Origin: JANSXG01 sp024743075 | GTDB taxonomy: Bacteria > Planctomycetota > Phycisphaerae > Phycisphaerales > UBA1924 | Assembly (NCBI GenBank): GCA_042140185.1 | Contig: CP159477.1 | Span: 558,001-622,000 of the forward strand | Length of the DNA: 64,000 nt | Reading direction: 5' to 3' | Part shown: in pieces, positions 9,419-18,861 of the stretch | Numbering within the stretch: the stretch's first letter is position 1 | Layout of the letters: each line of letters opens with the position of its first letter | Position numbers and translations under genes: made by a program | Notes under the pieces: generated by a model | What the model was told of the DNA's origin: nothing | Seen by the model: the letters and a program-made list of their open reading frames with translations, nothing else | Database searches by the model: none

Positions 9419-9897
9419 TCAGACGCGCTGGGCCGCCTCGTCGCGTGCCGCGACAGCGAGTTCGTCGCAGCGCTCGTTCTCGGGGTGGTCGCTGTGGCCC
9501 TTCACCCAGTGGAAGCGGACAGTGTGCCCGTTGCGGAGTTCGTCGAGTTCGCGCCAGAGTTCGGCGTTCTTGACCGGCTGCTTCGACTTGGTCTTCCAGC
9601 CGTTCTTCTTCCAGCCCTTGATCCAGGACTCCAGCCCGTCGAGCACGTACTTGCTGTCGGAGTACAGGTCGACCACGCTCGGGCGAGTCAGGGCCTTGAG
9701 CCCCTCGATGACCGCCTGGAGTTCCATGCGGTTGTTCGTGGTCGCCGGGTCGCCACCGGAGGATTCTTTTGCGAGCCCGAGGCGGCGTGCTTGAGGATGA
9801 ACGCCCAGCCGCCGGGGCCGGGGTTTCCGGAACAGGCGCCGTCGGTGAAGAGATCGACGGCGGGTGGTCGGTCGGGGCTGGGGGTTTCTTCGGGCAT
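9419..9897 (-). CDS. rnhA: Ribonuclease HI (one reading-frame break)
   Basis: Degrades the RNA strand of RNA-DNA hybrids. The start is MPEETPSPDRP at 9897. The frame carries DLFTDGACSGNPGPGGWAF, with the first catalytic Asp, to about 9780. The frame then shifts to AKESSGGDPATTNNRMELQA, with the catalytic Glu, and continues through DLYSDSKYVLDGLESW (Asp) and VKGHSDHPENERCDELA (His/Asp). Restoring one base in the CCC at 9777-9779 gives ...KHAASGLAKESS and a normal RNase HI of about 159 residues. All catalytic residues (D, E, D, D) are present once joined, so the break is probably a sequence error. Confidence 0.9.
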
Positions 9898-9999
9898 GGC
9901 CGGCCAGTGTAGGCCCGACGGGCACGCCCGATGTTCGCGTCCGATACAATCCTGTTTTCGACGCCGATCGATGCCAATTTCCGCCAGCAGGGGACGCCA

Positions 10000-12900
10000 T
10001 TGACGCCCGACACGATCGCCCATTCCGTTGTCGCCGTTCGACGCTTCGAGGTCCGCAGCCTGCCCTCGATCGGCGACCCGCGTGCGGACGCGCTGATCCG
10101 GGCGGCGGAGCAATTGAACATGCACCCCGCCGGGGTTCGCTCGGCCAAGGTGTACCTCATCGAGGCCGATCTCGATGAAGCGGCTTGCGACCGGATCCTG
10201 AACAGCCTGCTGGCCGACCCGGCGCGCGAGACCGGCCTGCTCGGCGCGATGCCCGCCGAGCCGCGCAGCGAGGTGGTAGAGGTCGCGCCGCTCCCGGGCG
10301 TGATGGACCCCGCCGCCGCGACGGTGACCGAGGCCGTGCGCGACCTGCTGGGGCTCGCTGCGGACTTCCCGATCGCGGTGTCCACGGGCATGCGCTACGA
10401 CATCACGGGGCTGACGCGCGACCAGACCGACGAACTCGCCCGGCGCGTGCTCTACAACCCGGTCATCGAGCAGGTCCATCGCACGCCCTGGACGCCCGAG
10501 CGTTTCCCTGAGGCCCGCCCGGCCGACCAGACCCTGCGTCACGTCGAGATCACCACGCTCGACGACGATGCGCTCAAGCGCCTCTCGCGCGAGGGCCACC
10601 TGTTCCTCTCGCTCGACGAGATGCGCGCGATCCAGCAGTGGTACACCGATGCCGGGCGCGAGCCGACCGACATCGAACTCGAAACGCTCGCGCAGACCTG
10701 GTCCGAGCACTGCGTGCACAAGACGCTCAAGTCCGGCGTGCGCTACCACTCGTCGATGGCCAGCGACCCGATCGACTGGAGCGCGCGGCGCGCACCGGGC
10801 GTGACCGTCGAGGACGAAGGCACCGTCCGCATCGACAACCTGCTCAAGTCCACCGTCGCCGCGGCGACCTTCGAACTCATCGACGAGGGTGTGGACTGGA
10901 CGCTCAGCGTCTTCCACGACAACTCGGGCGTGGTGAAGTTCACCGACGACACCGCGGTGTGCATCAAGGTCGAGACGCACAACCGCCCGTCGGCCATCGA
11001 GCCCTACGGCGGCGCGGCGACCGGCATCGGCGGGTGCATCCGCGACATCATCGGCACCGGCCTCGCCGCCAAACCCATCGCGGCGACCGACGTCTTCTGC
11101 GTCGCCCACCCGGACCAGCTCACCCTCCCGCCCGGCGTCATCCACCCGCGCCAGATCCTCACGCGCGTCGTCGACGGCGTCCGCGACTACGGCAACCGGA
11201 TGGGCATCCCGACCATCAACGGAGCGGTCTACTTCGACGATCGCTACATCGGCAACCCGCTGGTGTTCTGCGGCTGCATCGGTACGCTCCCGACCGAACT
11301 CTCCGGAGGCGACGGCAACGCCAGCGCGAAACCCGGCGACCTCATCGTCGCCCTCGGCGGGCGCACCGGCAAGGACGGCATCCACGGCGCGACATTCTCC
11401 AGCGCCGAACTCACCGACACCCACGCCGACGAGTTCTCCCACGCCGTGCAGATCGGCAACGCCATCGAGGAGAAGCGCACGCTCGACGCGATCATGCGGG
11501 CGCGCAGCGAACACGGCAAGCCGCTGTTCAGCGCCATCACTGACTGCGGCGCCGGCGGCTTCTCGAGCGCGATCGGCGAGATGGGCGAGAAGGTCGGCGC
11601 CGAGGTCGATCTCGACCGGGCGCCGCTGAAGTACGCCGGGCTTCGCTACGACGAGATCTGGATCTCCGAGAGCCAGGAGCGCATGGTGCTGGCGGTGCCG
11701 CGGACGAACCTCGACGCGCTGCAGAAGATCTGCGACGAGGAGGGCGTCGAACTCTCCGTTCTCGGCACGTTCGGCTCGAATGACGAGCAGGGCGAGGCGC
11801 AGCTCGTGCTCCGCTTCGAAGGCAACGAAGTCGGGCGCATGACGATGCACTTCCTGCACGAGGGCATCCCCATGCCCGTGCGCGACGCGTCGTGGACGGC
11901 CCCCGAGGGTCGCCAGCTCCAGCCGGCCGAGCGTGTGGACAATGACGAGTTGCTGCTTAAGCTGCTGTCGCACCCCAACCTCGCCAGCAAGCGCTGGATC
12001 ATCCGCCAGTACGACCACGAGGTGCAGGGCAACACGCTCCTCAAGCCGTTGGTCGGCCCCGGTGGTGACGGGCCCGGCGACGCCGCGGTGATCCAGCCCG
12101 TGCCCGAGTCCGAGCAGGGTCTGGCGATTTCCTGCGGGTTGCAGACGAACCTCGGCACGCCCGATGTCGCCGGGGGCGATCCGTACACCATGACGCTCAG
12201 CGCGATCGACGAGTGCGTGCGCAACCTCGTGTGCGTCGGCACCGATCCGGACCGCATCGCGATCCTCGACAACTTCTGCTGGCCGAGCTGCGACCGCCCC
12301 CAGAACATCGGCGCGCTCACCCGCTGCGCCATCGCGTGCTACGACGGCGCCAAGGCCTATCGCACGCCCTTCGTCTCGGGCAAGGACTCGCTCAACAACC
12401 AGTTCCGCTACAAGGACCCCTCCGGCAACGAGGTGCTCGTCGAGATCCCGCCGACGCTGCTCGTCACGGGCATGGGTGTGGTGCCGTCGGTCGATCGGCT
12501 GGTGACGATGGACATGAAGGCGTCCTCGCCCGGATCCGAACCCGATGAGCTCGTCCTGATCGGCCTGCCCGACAGGTCGATGGCCCCGCACGCCGTGTCG
12601 ATGACCGGCTCGCACGCCGACCTGCTGCTCGGGCGCTCCTCGACGGAGCCGCTGGTCCCAGTCGACCTCGAGCTCGGTCCCAAAGCAGCACGCTTCGTCG
12701 CCGACCTGATCGGGTCGGGCGAGGTCCGCGCTGCGCACGACTGCTCCGAGGGCGGGTTGCTCGCGTGCGTTGCCGAGATGCTGCTGGCCTCGTTCGATCC
12801 GAACCGTGCATCCCCGGGCGCGGGGCTGTTCATCGACCGCCTGATGAACGGCGCAACCGAGGAACAGCGTCGTCGCCTGCTGTTCGGCGAGGGGCCGTCG

Positions 12901-13098
12901 CGCTACGTGCTGCAGGTCGGACCCGGCGAGTCCACCGCGATCGCCGACCGGGCCAGGGCCTTGGGCCTCGGCGCGGAGCCGATCGGCATCGTCACCGACG
13001 ACGCCCAACTCGATGTGTTCGATTCGCTCAAGTCCACGCTCCTGTCCGTCGGCGTCGCCGACTGCCTCGCAGCGTTCACCAAGCCGCTGGACTGGTAA
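10000..13098 (+). CDS. purL: Phosphoribosylformylglycinamidine synthase with N-terminal PurS-like domain
   Basis: Catalyses step 4 of purine synthesis, FGAR to FGAM, using ammonia from PurQ. Residues 1-90 (RRFEVRSLPSIGDPRADALI ... AKVYLIEADLD) resemble PurS. The PurL core follows: TLAQTWSEHCVHKTLKSGVR, VETHNRPSAIEPYGGAATGIG, the GGRTGKDGIHGATFSS loop, and SGKDSLNNQF near residue 790. The total of about 1,030 residues is intermediate between small PurL (about 740) and the large PurL-PurQ fusion (about 1,300). TTG 10000, six bases after AGGGG, is the preferred start; the frame is open to an ATG at 9931. purQ follows 12 bases downstream. Confidence 0.95.
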   Translation: MTPDTIAHSVVAVRRFEVRSLPSIGDPRADALIRAAEQLNMHPAGVRSAKVYLIEADLDEAACDRILNSLLADPARETGLLGAMPAEPRSEVVEVAPLPGVMDPAAATVTEAVRDLLGLAADFPIAVSTGMRYDITGLTRDQTDELARRVLYNPVIEQVHRTPWTPERFPEARPADQTLRHVEITTLDDDALKRLSREGHLFLSLDEMRAIQQWYTDAGREPTDIELETLAQTWSEHCVHKTLKSGVRYHSSMASDPIDWSARRAPGVTVEDEGTVRIDNLLKSTVAAATFELIDEGVDWTLSVFHDNSGVVKFTDDTAVCIKVETHNRPSAIEPYGGAATGIGGCIRDIIGTGLAAKPIAATDVFCVAHPDQLTLPPGVIHPRQILTRVVDGVRDYGNRMGIPTINGAVYFDDRYIGNPLVFCGCIGTLPTELSGGDGNASAKPGDLIVALGGRTGKDGIHGATFSSAELTDTHADEFSHAVQIGNAIEEKRTLDAIMRARSEHGKPLFSAITDCGAGGFSSAIGEMGEKVGAEVDLDRAPLKYAGLRYDEIWISESQERMVLAVPRTNLDALQKICDEEGVELSVLGTFGSNDEQGEAQLVLRFEGNEVGRMTMHFLHEGIPMPVRDASWTAPEGRQLQPAERVDNDELLLKLLSHPNLASKRWIIRQYDHEVQGNTLLKPLVGPGGDGPGDAAVIQPVPESEQGLAISCGLQTNLGTPDVAGGDPYTMTLSAIDECVRNLVCVGTDPDRIAILDNFCWPSCDRPQNIGALTRCAIACYDGAKAYRTPFVSGKDSLNNQFRYKDPSGNEVLVEIPPTLLVTGMGVVPSVDRLVTMDMKASSPGSEPDELVLIGLPDRSMAPHAVSMTGSHADLLLGRSSTEPLVPVDLELGPKAARFVADLIGSGEVRAAHDCSEGGLLACVAEMLLASFDPNRASPGAGLFIDRLMNGATEEQRRRLLFGEGPSRYVLQVGPGESTAIADRARALGLGAEPIGIVTDDAQLDVFDSLKSTLLSVGVADCLAAFTKPLDW

Positions 13099-13110
13099 GG
13101 AGATCGTCCC

Positions 13111-13951
13111 GTGACCCACAGCGATCGACCCAAGGCCCTGATCATCCGCACCGCCGGCACCAACTGCGATGCCGAGCTGTGTCGCGCCTTCGAACTCGCC
13201 GTGCGCAGGCCGAGCTCGTGCACCTCAGCGCCCTCGTTGCTGACCCGAGCCGGATCGACGCCTACCAGCTCATCGGCTTCCCCGGCGGCTTCTCCCACGG
13301 CGACGACATCGGTGCCGGGCGCGTCATGGCGATGAAGATCCGCGAACGCCTGTACCCCGCGCTCGCCGAGGCCGCCCGACGAGGCGTCGCGATGATCGGC
13401 GTGTGCAACGGCTTCCAGGTGCTCACCCAGACCGGCCTGCTCCCCGGCCCGCGCCGGGCGAAGACTGGCCCGACCAGCCCGCTCCGAACGCCGTTACGCT
13501 CGCCGACAATTCTTCGGGCCGCTTTGTCGACACATGGGTCGGTGTGCAAGCGAATCCCGACAGCCCTTGCGTCTGGACCGCTCACCTCCGCGACGAAAAG
13601 CCGAACCCCGACCTGCACCAGCTGCCCGTCGCCCACGGCGAGGGGCGCTTCGTCGCGCCGACACCCGAGATCATCGCGGCGCTGGAGGCCGGCGGGCAGG
13701 CGGCGCTCTACTACAGCCGCGACATCAACGGCTCGCTCGGCGGCCCGGACAACCTCGGCGGCATCGCGGGCATCTGCGACGCCACCGGGCGCATCTTCGG
13801 GCTCATGCCTCACCCCGAGCGGTTCCTGTCGTGGCGCCACCACCCGTTCGCCACGCGTCTGCCATCGAGCGCTCGCGAAGGCGACACGCCCGGTCTCGGC
13901 TTCTTCCGCTCGGCGGTCGAGGCGGTCACCGGCTCCGTCGCGACGGCGTGA
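13111..13951 (+). CDS. purQ: Phosphoribosylformylglycinamidine synthase glutaminase subunit (two reading-frame breaks)
   Basis: Class I glutamine amidotransferase that supplies ammonia to PurL. Three frames join into one protein of about 280 residues: KALIIRTAGTNCDAELCRAF, then AQAELVHLSALVADPSRIDA through GFPGGFSHGDDIGAGRVMAM and the nucleophile elbow GVCNGFQVL, then PNAVTLADNSSGRFVDTWVG to FGLMPHPERF with the catalytic His and Glu. Each join needs one missing base: near 13200 (GCCG[G]TGCGCAG) and in the CCC near 13449-13451. Restored, all catalytic residues are present. It is cotranscribed with purL. Confidence 0.92.
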
Positions 13952-14877
13952 ACGCCAGAGGCGCGACATCCGATCGGTCCTGGCCCGCCGATCACCTCGG
14001 CTATGCGCCGGCCTATCACCTCGCGCGACTGCATCGTGCCAGTGGGACCCTGCCGTGGTGCGTCGCGATCGCGCTGATCATCGGCTGGCTGGTCTGCCTG
14101 CCGCCGCTGGGTGCGAACCGGCCCATCGCGAACTTCGCGGTCCTGCTCGCGTCACTGCTGCTGTTGCTCCCCTGGTCGGTGGCGATGTCCAAGAGCGCCT
14201 GGCGCCTGACCGACCGTTGGCCCGAGCCGAGCCGATCGGGCGTCGCGACGGGGCTGCTGCGCGTGTTGGTCGTCGCGGCACCGCTGATCGCGCTCGGCTA
14301 CGCCGTGGTCCTCAGCGCGGTCCGGCTGGGCCTGCCGCCGGTCGTCGCGGATCCGAACCGCTCGATCGCGTCAATCGCCTGGCAGGCGATGCCGATTCCG
14401 ACGCTCGTCGTCGTCACGCTCGGCGTGATCGCGTGGGTCGTGCTCTGGCTTCGGGCCGGAGCGCTGATCCGGCGTGCTGCGGTCGGGCGCCGTGGGTCGT
14501 CACTGGCTCGGCTGCGAGTGGGCATCGGGCTGTTGGCGGGCATCGTCGGCGTTCTGGCGTTGGTCGCACTGGATCTGATCATCCGGCGACGCTTCGGCGT
14601 GACCGATTTCCTCGCCACGCTCGTGCTGTTGGTCGCCGGGTTGCTCGGCGTGGTGTTCGCGTGGACCTTCGGTGTTTTGCACGCCCGGCTGAGCGTGCTC
14701 ATCGGCTCCATCGAGCGGGCCGAGGACGAACTGCGTCGCGAGAAGCGAAACAGGAAGGGCGTGCTGCCGGGCGACCCGTCCATGAACGAGGCCTCTTCGC
14801 GCCCCGAACCCGAGCCGAAGCTGCCCGACGACGAGATCGGCCCGATCGGCGGGCATCCCGACCCGCCGGGCCTGTGA
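13948..14877 (+). CDS. Hypothetical membrane protein coupled to purQ
   Basis: 309 residues from a GTG in the GTGA overlap with the purQ stop. About seven hydrophobic helices lie between residues 30 and 240, followed by a basic stretch (RREKRNRKG) and a proline/acid-rich soluble tail. I recognise no family. It heads a run of three membrane-protein genes after purQ. Confidence 0.75.
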   Translation: MNARGATSDRSWPADHLGYAPAYHLARLHRASGTLPWCVAIALIIGWLVCLPPLGANRPIANFAVLLASLLLLLPWSVAMSKSAWRLTDRWPEPSRSGVATGLLRVLVVAAPLIALGYAVVLSAVRLGLPPVVADPNRSIASIAWQAMPIPTLVVVTLGVIAWVVLWLRAGALIRRAAVGRRGSSLARLRVGIGLLAGIVGVLALVALDLIIRRRFGVTDFLATLVLLVAGLLGVVFAWTFGVLHARLSVLIGSIERAEDELRREKRNRKGVLPGDPSMNEASSRPEPEPKLPDDEIGPIGGHPDPPGL

Positions 14878-14908
14878 CGCAACCGGTGGCGCTGCATACG
14901 GTTGCCCG

Positions 14909-15913
14909 GTGAGCAGCACTTTCATCCAACCTGGAATAGTCGAGCCGGAAACGCCGTGCCTCGGCTGCCGCTACGACCTGGGCGGGCTTGAGCCGACCGG
15001 CCAGTGTCCGGAGTGCGCCCTGCCGATCGCCGAAACCGTCGAATGGCGCTGGCTCGGGCTCGATCCGCTCGTGTACCGTCGCCAACTCGCGACCGCCAGC
15101 ACCCTGGTCTGGTCCGCCGCCCTGGGACTGCTGCTTCTCATCCTCGCGTTCGCGCTCGTCGGAGCGGTTCTGTTGTTCGATGATGCGTTGCTTCTGCTTC
15201 CTACGACCGCGTTCAGTTGGATGCCGCTGGTGCTCATCACCGTGGAACTGGCGATCGGCTGGTGGTTTCTGAGCGCTCCCTCGCCGATGACTCGGGACGG
15301 TCGGGGGCGTGACGGTATGCACCGACCCCGCGCGATCGCGCGCGTCTTTGTGCTGGCATCCACGATTCTCGCCCTCGGCGGCATCTCACTGATGATGCTG
15401 CGTCTGCTGGTCGAACCCGGATCGACGAACTTGATGCTGCACTGGGTGACCGGTCCGGGTGCGGAAGTCGGGCTCGGCATCGTCTTTCTCGCGACCGTTC
15501 TCGGTGCGCTAGGTATGCAGCTCACCGGTGTCTGGTATCTGACTCGCCTGGCTACGCGCCTCGACGCCGACTCGAGCCAGTACAACCCCGGCTCGCTCGC
15601 GCTCGGCCTCCGTCAGACGGGCTGGTTGCCCGTGTACACGCTCGGCTTCGGTGTGCTGGCGGTGGTGCTGTACCCGGTCGCGATCCTGATGGTCGGCTTC
15701 TTCGGCATCGTGCCGATCACGTGGGCGGTGGTGACCGTAACCGTTGTGCCCGGCGCGCTGCTGTTCGCGCTCGCTCGTTCGACATGGCTCGTTGCGCGAT
15801 TTGGGCGACGGGTGCGCCGTTTGAATTCGGAGCCGAATCCCTCTTCGCATGGGGTACACTCGGGGCGCTCACCGATCCCGGTCGCCGTTGCCAAGGACAC
15901 CGCCCCGTCATGA
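14909..15913 (+). CDS. Membrane protein with N-terminal zinc-ribbon motif
   Basis: 334 residues from GTG 14909. Residues 16-40 carry a four-cysteine ribbon (CLGCRYDLGGL ... CPECALPI), expected to bind zinc, followed by about seven transmembrane helices. This architecture, a CxxCxYxLxGL...CPEC ribbon fused to a membrane bundle, recurs as an uncharacterised family in Phycisphaerae; that statement is from general knowledge and was not checked here. The stop overlaps the next gene (ATGA), whose product has the same design. Confidence 0.78.
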   Translation: MSSTFIQPGIVEPETPCLGCRYDLGGLEPTGQCPECALPIAETVEWRWLGLDPLVYRRQLATASTLVWSAALGLLLLILAFALVGAVLLFDDALLLLPTTAFSWMPLVLITVELAIGWWFLSAPSPMTRDGRGRDGMHRPRAIARVFVLASTILALGGISLMMLRLLVEPGSTNLMLHWVTGPGAEVGLGIVFLATVLGALGMQLTGVWYLTRLATRLDADSSQYNPGSLALGLRQTGWLPVYTLGFGVLAVVLYPVAILMVGFFGIVPITWAVVTVTVVPGALLFALARSTWLVARFGRRVRRLNSEPNPSSHGVHSGRSPIPVAVAKDTAPS

Positions 15914-17007
15914 CCGAGAACCAGACCCCGGCACAGTCGAAACCGCGATCGACGGCGATGTCCGCCGACGCGACCGAGATGGTCTCTGAGCCGATGTCCT
16001 GCCCGAAGTGCGGGTACAACCTGCAGGGACTGTTCGTCGGGAATCCGTGCCCTGAGTGCGGCATGCCGATCGGGCGTCGCCGGCGCGTCTCCGAAGACAA
16101 GATGGGTGATGCCCCGGCCGGCTATCTCAACACGCTCGCCACCGCGCTCGTGGTCTTCGGCATGTCCGGCCTGCTCGTCCCCATCGGGCTGTTGCTCGAT
16201 CTCTTTGGTCTGGGTTACGGGGCCATCGTTTCGATGGCGAGCCTCGTCGTTATGCCGATCGCGGGCCTCGTGATCCTCCGCAAGCGCGTGCGCCCGAATC
16301 TCGGGAACAAGGCCGAGGCCGACGAAGAGGAATGGGTGGGGCTTCGACGCATCGTGGTCGGCGGGTACGCGTGTATGTACGTCTTCGCGGCCCTGTCGCT
16401 TCTCAACCGCCTGACTTCCCTGAGCATCCCGAATCTCATCCTGCTCCTGCCCGCGCTGGGCGCGGGCGTCGGGCTTTGCACAGCGGCGTGGCACATCTCG
16501 CTCCTCGCCGATTGGGCGCGCGACTACAGCCGGGCCCAGCAACTCCGTGCGTGCTCGATGGGGTTCGGCATCTACCTGTTTCTGTACACGCTCACGTTCG
16601 TCATCTTTGAGCCGCTCGGCGGGCTGATCGGCACGACTCCCACCGCGCAAGGCATGCACAGCATTCTGGCGCTCATCGTGACGATTCTCAGCGTCTTCGC
16701 CTTCGGTGGCCTGCTGCTGGTGTTCATCTTCTCGATGCTCTTTGCTTCGACGGTGCGCTGGTCGATTCACAACGCTCGTACCGAGCGTGAGAGAGACGCC
16801 CGGATCGCCGAAAAGAATCGGAAGCGTGCCGAGGAACTCGCGGGGAGGACCGCCGCGGCATCGACGGCGGCGGGTCCGGCGTTCGAGTCACCCACCCCGG
16901 AGGAGGCGGGAGTGACGCTGCTGGACTCCGGTTCGGACCTCGATGACGAGGCTGCCGAAGATGATGACGACAGGGAGTACAACCCCTACGCGATCGAAGG
17001 AGACTGA
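15910..17007 (+). CDS. Membrane protein with zinc-ribbon motif, relative of the upstream gene
   Basis: 365 residues from the ATG in the ATGA overlap. After a polar 30-residue leader there is a ribbon, CPKCGYNLQGL ... CPECGMPIG, then about seven helices and a charged C-terminal tail that starts with a basic helix and ends very acidic. It shares ribbon and topology with the preceding gene, suggesting duplication and perhaps a heteromeric pair. The function is unknown. Confidence 0.78.
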   Translation: MTENQTPAQSKPRSTAMSADATEMVSEPMSCPKCGYNLQGLFVGNPCPECGMPIGRRRRVSEDKMGDAPAGYLNTLATALVVFGMSGLLVPIGLLLDLFGLGYGAIVSMASLVVMPIAGLVILRKRVRPNLGNKAEADEEEWVGLRRIVVGGYACMYVFAALSLLNRLTSLSIPNLILLLPALGAGVGLCTAAWHISLLADWARDYSRAQQLRACSMGFGIYLFLYTLTFVIFEPLGGLIGTTPTAQGMHSILALIVTILSVFAFGGLLLVFIFSMLFASTVRWSIHNARTERERDARIAEKNRKRAEELAGRTAAASTAAGPAFESPTPEEAGVTLLDSGSDLDDEAAEDDDDREYNPYAIEGD

Positions 17008-17027
17008 TCGACGAACCCATCGTCACG

Positions 17028-17069
17028 CTTGCGCGAGGGAAGTAAGTACTTGCTTACCCTGCTCGCAAG
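17028..17069. repeat. Imperfect inverted repeat upstream of the oxidoreductase gene
   Basis: Outer arms CTTGCG (17028-17033) and CGCAAG (17064-17069) enclose inner complementary stretches around GTAAG and CTTAC. No T-run follows, so it is not a clear terminator; it could be a regulatory palindrome or a weak hairpin in the 180-base gap. Confidence 0.4.
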
Positions 17070-17187
17070 GCTGTGACATCGTCCGGACTCGGGTGGCGAA
17101 GCCTCTGCCGATCTGGTCTGCTACCCTTACTCCATTCACCCTCCCAAGGCGGGCCGAGCGTCGCGCCGATTCGGAGTTTTTTGCCAT

Positions 17188-18324
17188 ATGTCCAGCCAAT
17201 CCTCCGCTTCTGCGACCGGCACCGCGAGCGCGGATCTCGCCACCAAAACCCTCCGCTGCGGCGCGATTGGCGTTGGCCGGATGGGGCGTCATCACGCCAC
17301 CAAGTACAAGCACTTCCAGGATCTCGGCGATAACTCGCCGGTCGGGCCGGTCGAACTCGTGGGCGTCGTGGACCAGGGCGAGGCCCAGCGCGACGCGAAC
17401 GCCGAGCGCCTCGGCGTGCCCGGATTCGCGACCGAGCAGGAACTGATCGACCTCGGTGTGGACGCGGTTTCGATCGCGGTCCCGACCACCTATCACCTCA
17501 AGTGTGCCCGTCCGCTGTTGGAAGCGGGCGTGGCCTGTCTGATCGAGAAGCCGCTGGCCAACGACGTGAAGGAAGCCCGTGAGCTCGCCGACCTGGCCGA
17601 ACGCCACGGCGCCTGCCTCATGGTCGGGCACATCGAGCGCTTCAACCCCGCCGTCCGCGCACTGGAGCGTGCCCAGCAAACTTCGATGAGCAGCGATGAC
17701 AGCGGTCCTTCGGGGATCGTGCCGCGGTTTCTTGAAGTCCATCGCGTCAGCCCGATGACCTTTCGCAGCGTCGATGTCTCGGTCGTCATGGACATGATGA
17801 TCCACGACCTTGATGTGGTGCTCTGGCTTATGGGCGGCATCGAGCCGACGGAGGTCCAAGCCTCCGGCGTGCCGGTCCTCACCGAGCACGAGGACGTCTG
17901 CAACGCCCGCCTGACATTTGATACCGCGGCCGGCAAGTGCGTTGCGACGATTACCGCCAGTCGTCTGGCCATGAAAACCGAGCGTAAGACCCGGATCATC
18001 GGTGAGAACGGCTATGTCTCGATCGACTACGCCAAGAAGAGCGGTGTGCTTATCCGCAAAGCCGCCAACCAGATTCAGATGGACGAGATCCGTGAGGCCC
18101 TGCGCTCCGGCACCGATCTTTCGAACCTCGACTACGGCGAACTGCTCACCATCGACAACCTCGAAATCGACGACGCCGACCAGCTCGAGATGGAGATCAC
18201 CAGCTTCATCCAGGCGGTCCGCTCGGGCTCCAAACCCCCGATTGATGCCGAGGCCGGTTTCGCCGCGGTCCGCACCGCCCAGCGCATCGTCGAAGCCGCC
18301 CGAAAGGACCGTCGCGGCGGCTGA
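17188..18324 (+). CDS. Gfo/Idh/MocA family NAD(P)-dependent oxidoreductase
   Basis: 378 residues. The Rossmann N-terminus has GAIGVGRMGRHHATKYK (GxGxxG class). The family lysine motif is in LIEKPLANDVKEARELADLA near residue 125, and GHIERFNPAVRALE follows. The C-terminal beta-sheet domain includes VVMDMMIHDLDVVLWLMGG, carrying the usual His/Asp catalytic pair region. Members oxidise or reduce sugars and inositols; UDP-sugar or inositol dehydrogenase activity is possible but not determinable. The ATG at 17188 follows a 180-base gap. Confidence 0.9.
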   Translation: MSSQSSASATGTASADLATKTLRCGAIGVGRMGRHHATKYKHFQDLGDNSPVGPVELVGVVDQGEAQRDANAERLGVPGFATEQELIDLGVDAVSIAVPTTYHLKCARPLLEAGVACLIEKPLANDVKEARELADLAERHGACLMVGHIERFNPAVRALERAQQTSMSSDDSGPSGIVPRFLEVHRVSPMTFRSVDVSVVMDMMIHDLDVVLWLMGGIEPTEVQASGVPVLTEHEDVCNARLTFDTAAGKCVATITASRLAMKTERKTRIIGENGYVSIDYAKKSGVLIRKAANQIQMDEIREALRSGTDLSNLDYGELLTIDNLEIDDADQLEMEITSFIQAVRSGSKPPIDAEAGFAAVRTAQRIVEAARKDRRGG

Positions 18325-18430
18325 TCCAAGCCGTGGAAACCGGGCAGAATCTCGGCGTGAACGCTACAATCGCTGGCCCCTCCCGACCGATTGAAGCAGC
18401 CCGCCAGACCGACGAATCACGGAGTCTCCT

Positions 18431-18835
18431 GTGGCCGACAAGTCCTTCACCTGCAAACTGATCACGCCTGAAGCCCGCATCCTCGACGCCGAGGTCACCT
18501 ACGCCTCCGTGCCTATGCACGACGGCCAGCGCGGCGTGATGCACCACACCTCCGCCATCGTCGGCAAGCTCGGCCCCGGTCGCCTCCGCCTCGATTTTCC
18601 CGGCTCCGGCTCCAAGAGCTGGTTCATTGAGGGTGGGTTCATGCAGAACGTCAACGACGAGCTGACCATCCTCGCCCAGGGCGCGGTCCCTGTCGATGAG
18701 CTCGACGCTCAGGAAGCCAAGGCGGAACTCGCCGAGGCCGAGGCCCGCAAGAGCGGCGACTTCGAAGAGATGGAAAAGATCTCCGCCGAGCGCGACAAGT
18801 TCCGCGCGAAGGTCGCCGCGGCGTCCGCCGGCTGA
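18431..18835 (+). CDS. atpC: ATP synthase F1 epsilon subunit
   Basis: 134 residues, the usual length. It is the rotor/coupling subunit of F1-ATPase. The N-terminal beta-barrel begins KSFTCKLITPEARILDAEV, with the typical MHDGQRGVMHHTSAIVGKLG and WFIEGGFMQNVNDELTILA; a charged helical C-terminal hairpin (EAKAELAEAEARK...) follows. It starts at GTG 18431. No other ATP synthase gene is in the window, so this subunit is separated from the main operon, which usually ends ...atpA-G-D-C. Confidence 0.93.
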   Translation: MADKSFTCKLITPEARILDAEVTYASVPMHDGQRGVMHHTSAIVGKLGPGRLRLDFPGSGSKSWFIEGGFMQNVNDELTILAQGAVPVDELDAQEAKAELAEAEARKSGDFEEMEKISAERDKFRAKVAAASAG

Positions 18836-18861
18836 TCCCGACGCCCGCCTAGGAACACCCC

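Noticed and set aside
9688..13119. A 1,143-codon open frame on the minus strand opposite purL
   Set aside because: It lies antisense to a well-conserved purL, its composition (His/Asp/Glu/Arg/Val-rich) is that of a mirror frame in high-GC DNA, and only its last part, at the rnhA start, encodes real protein.
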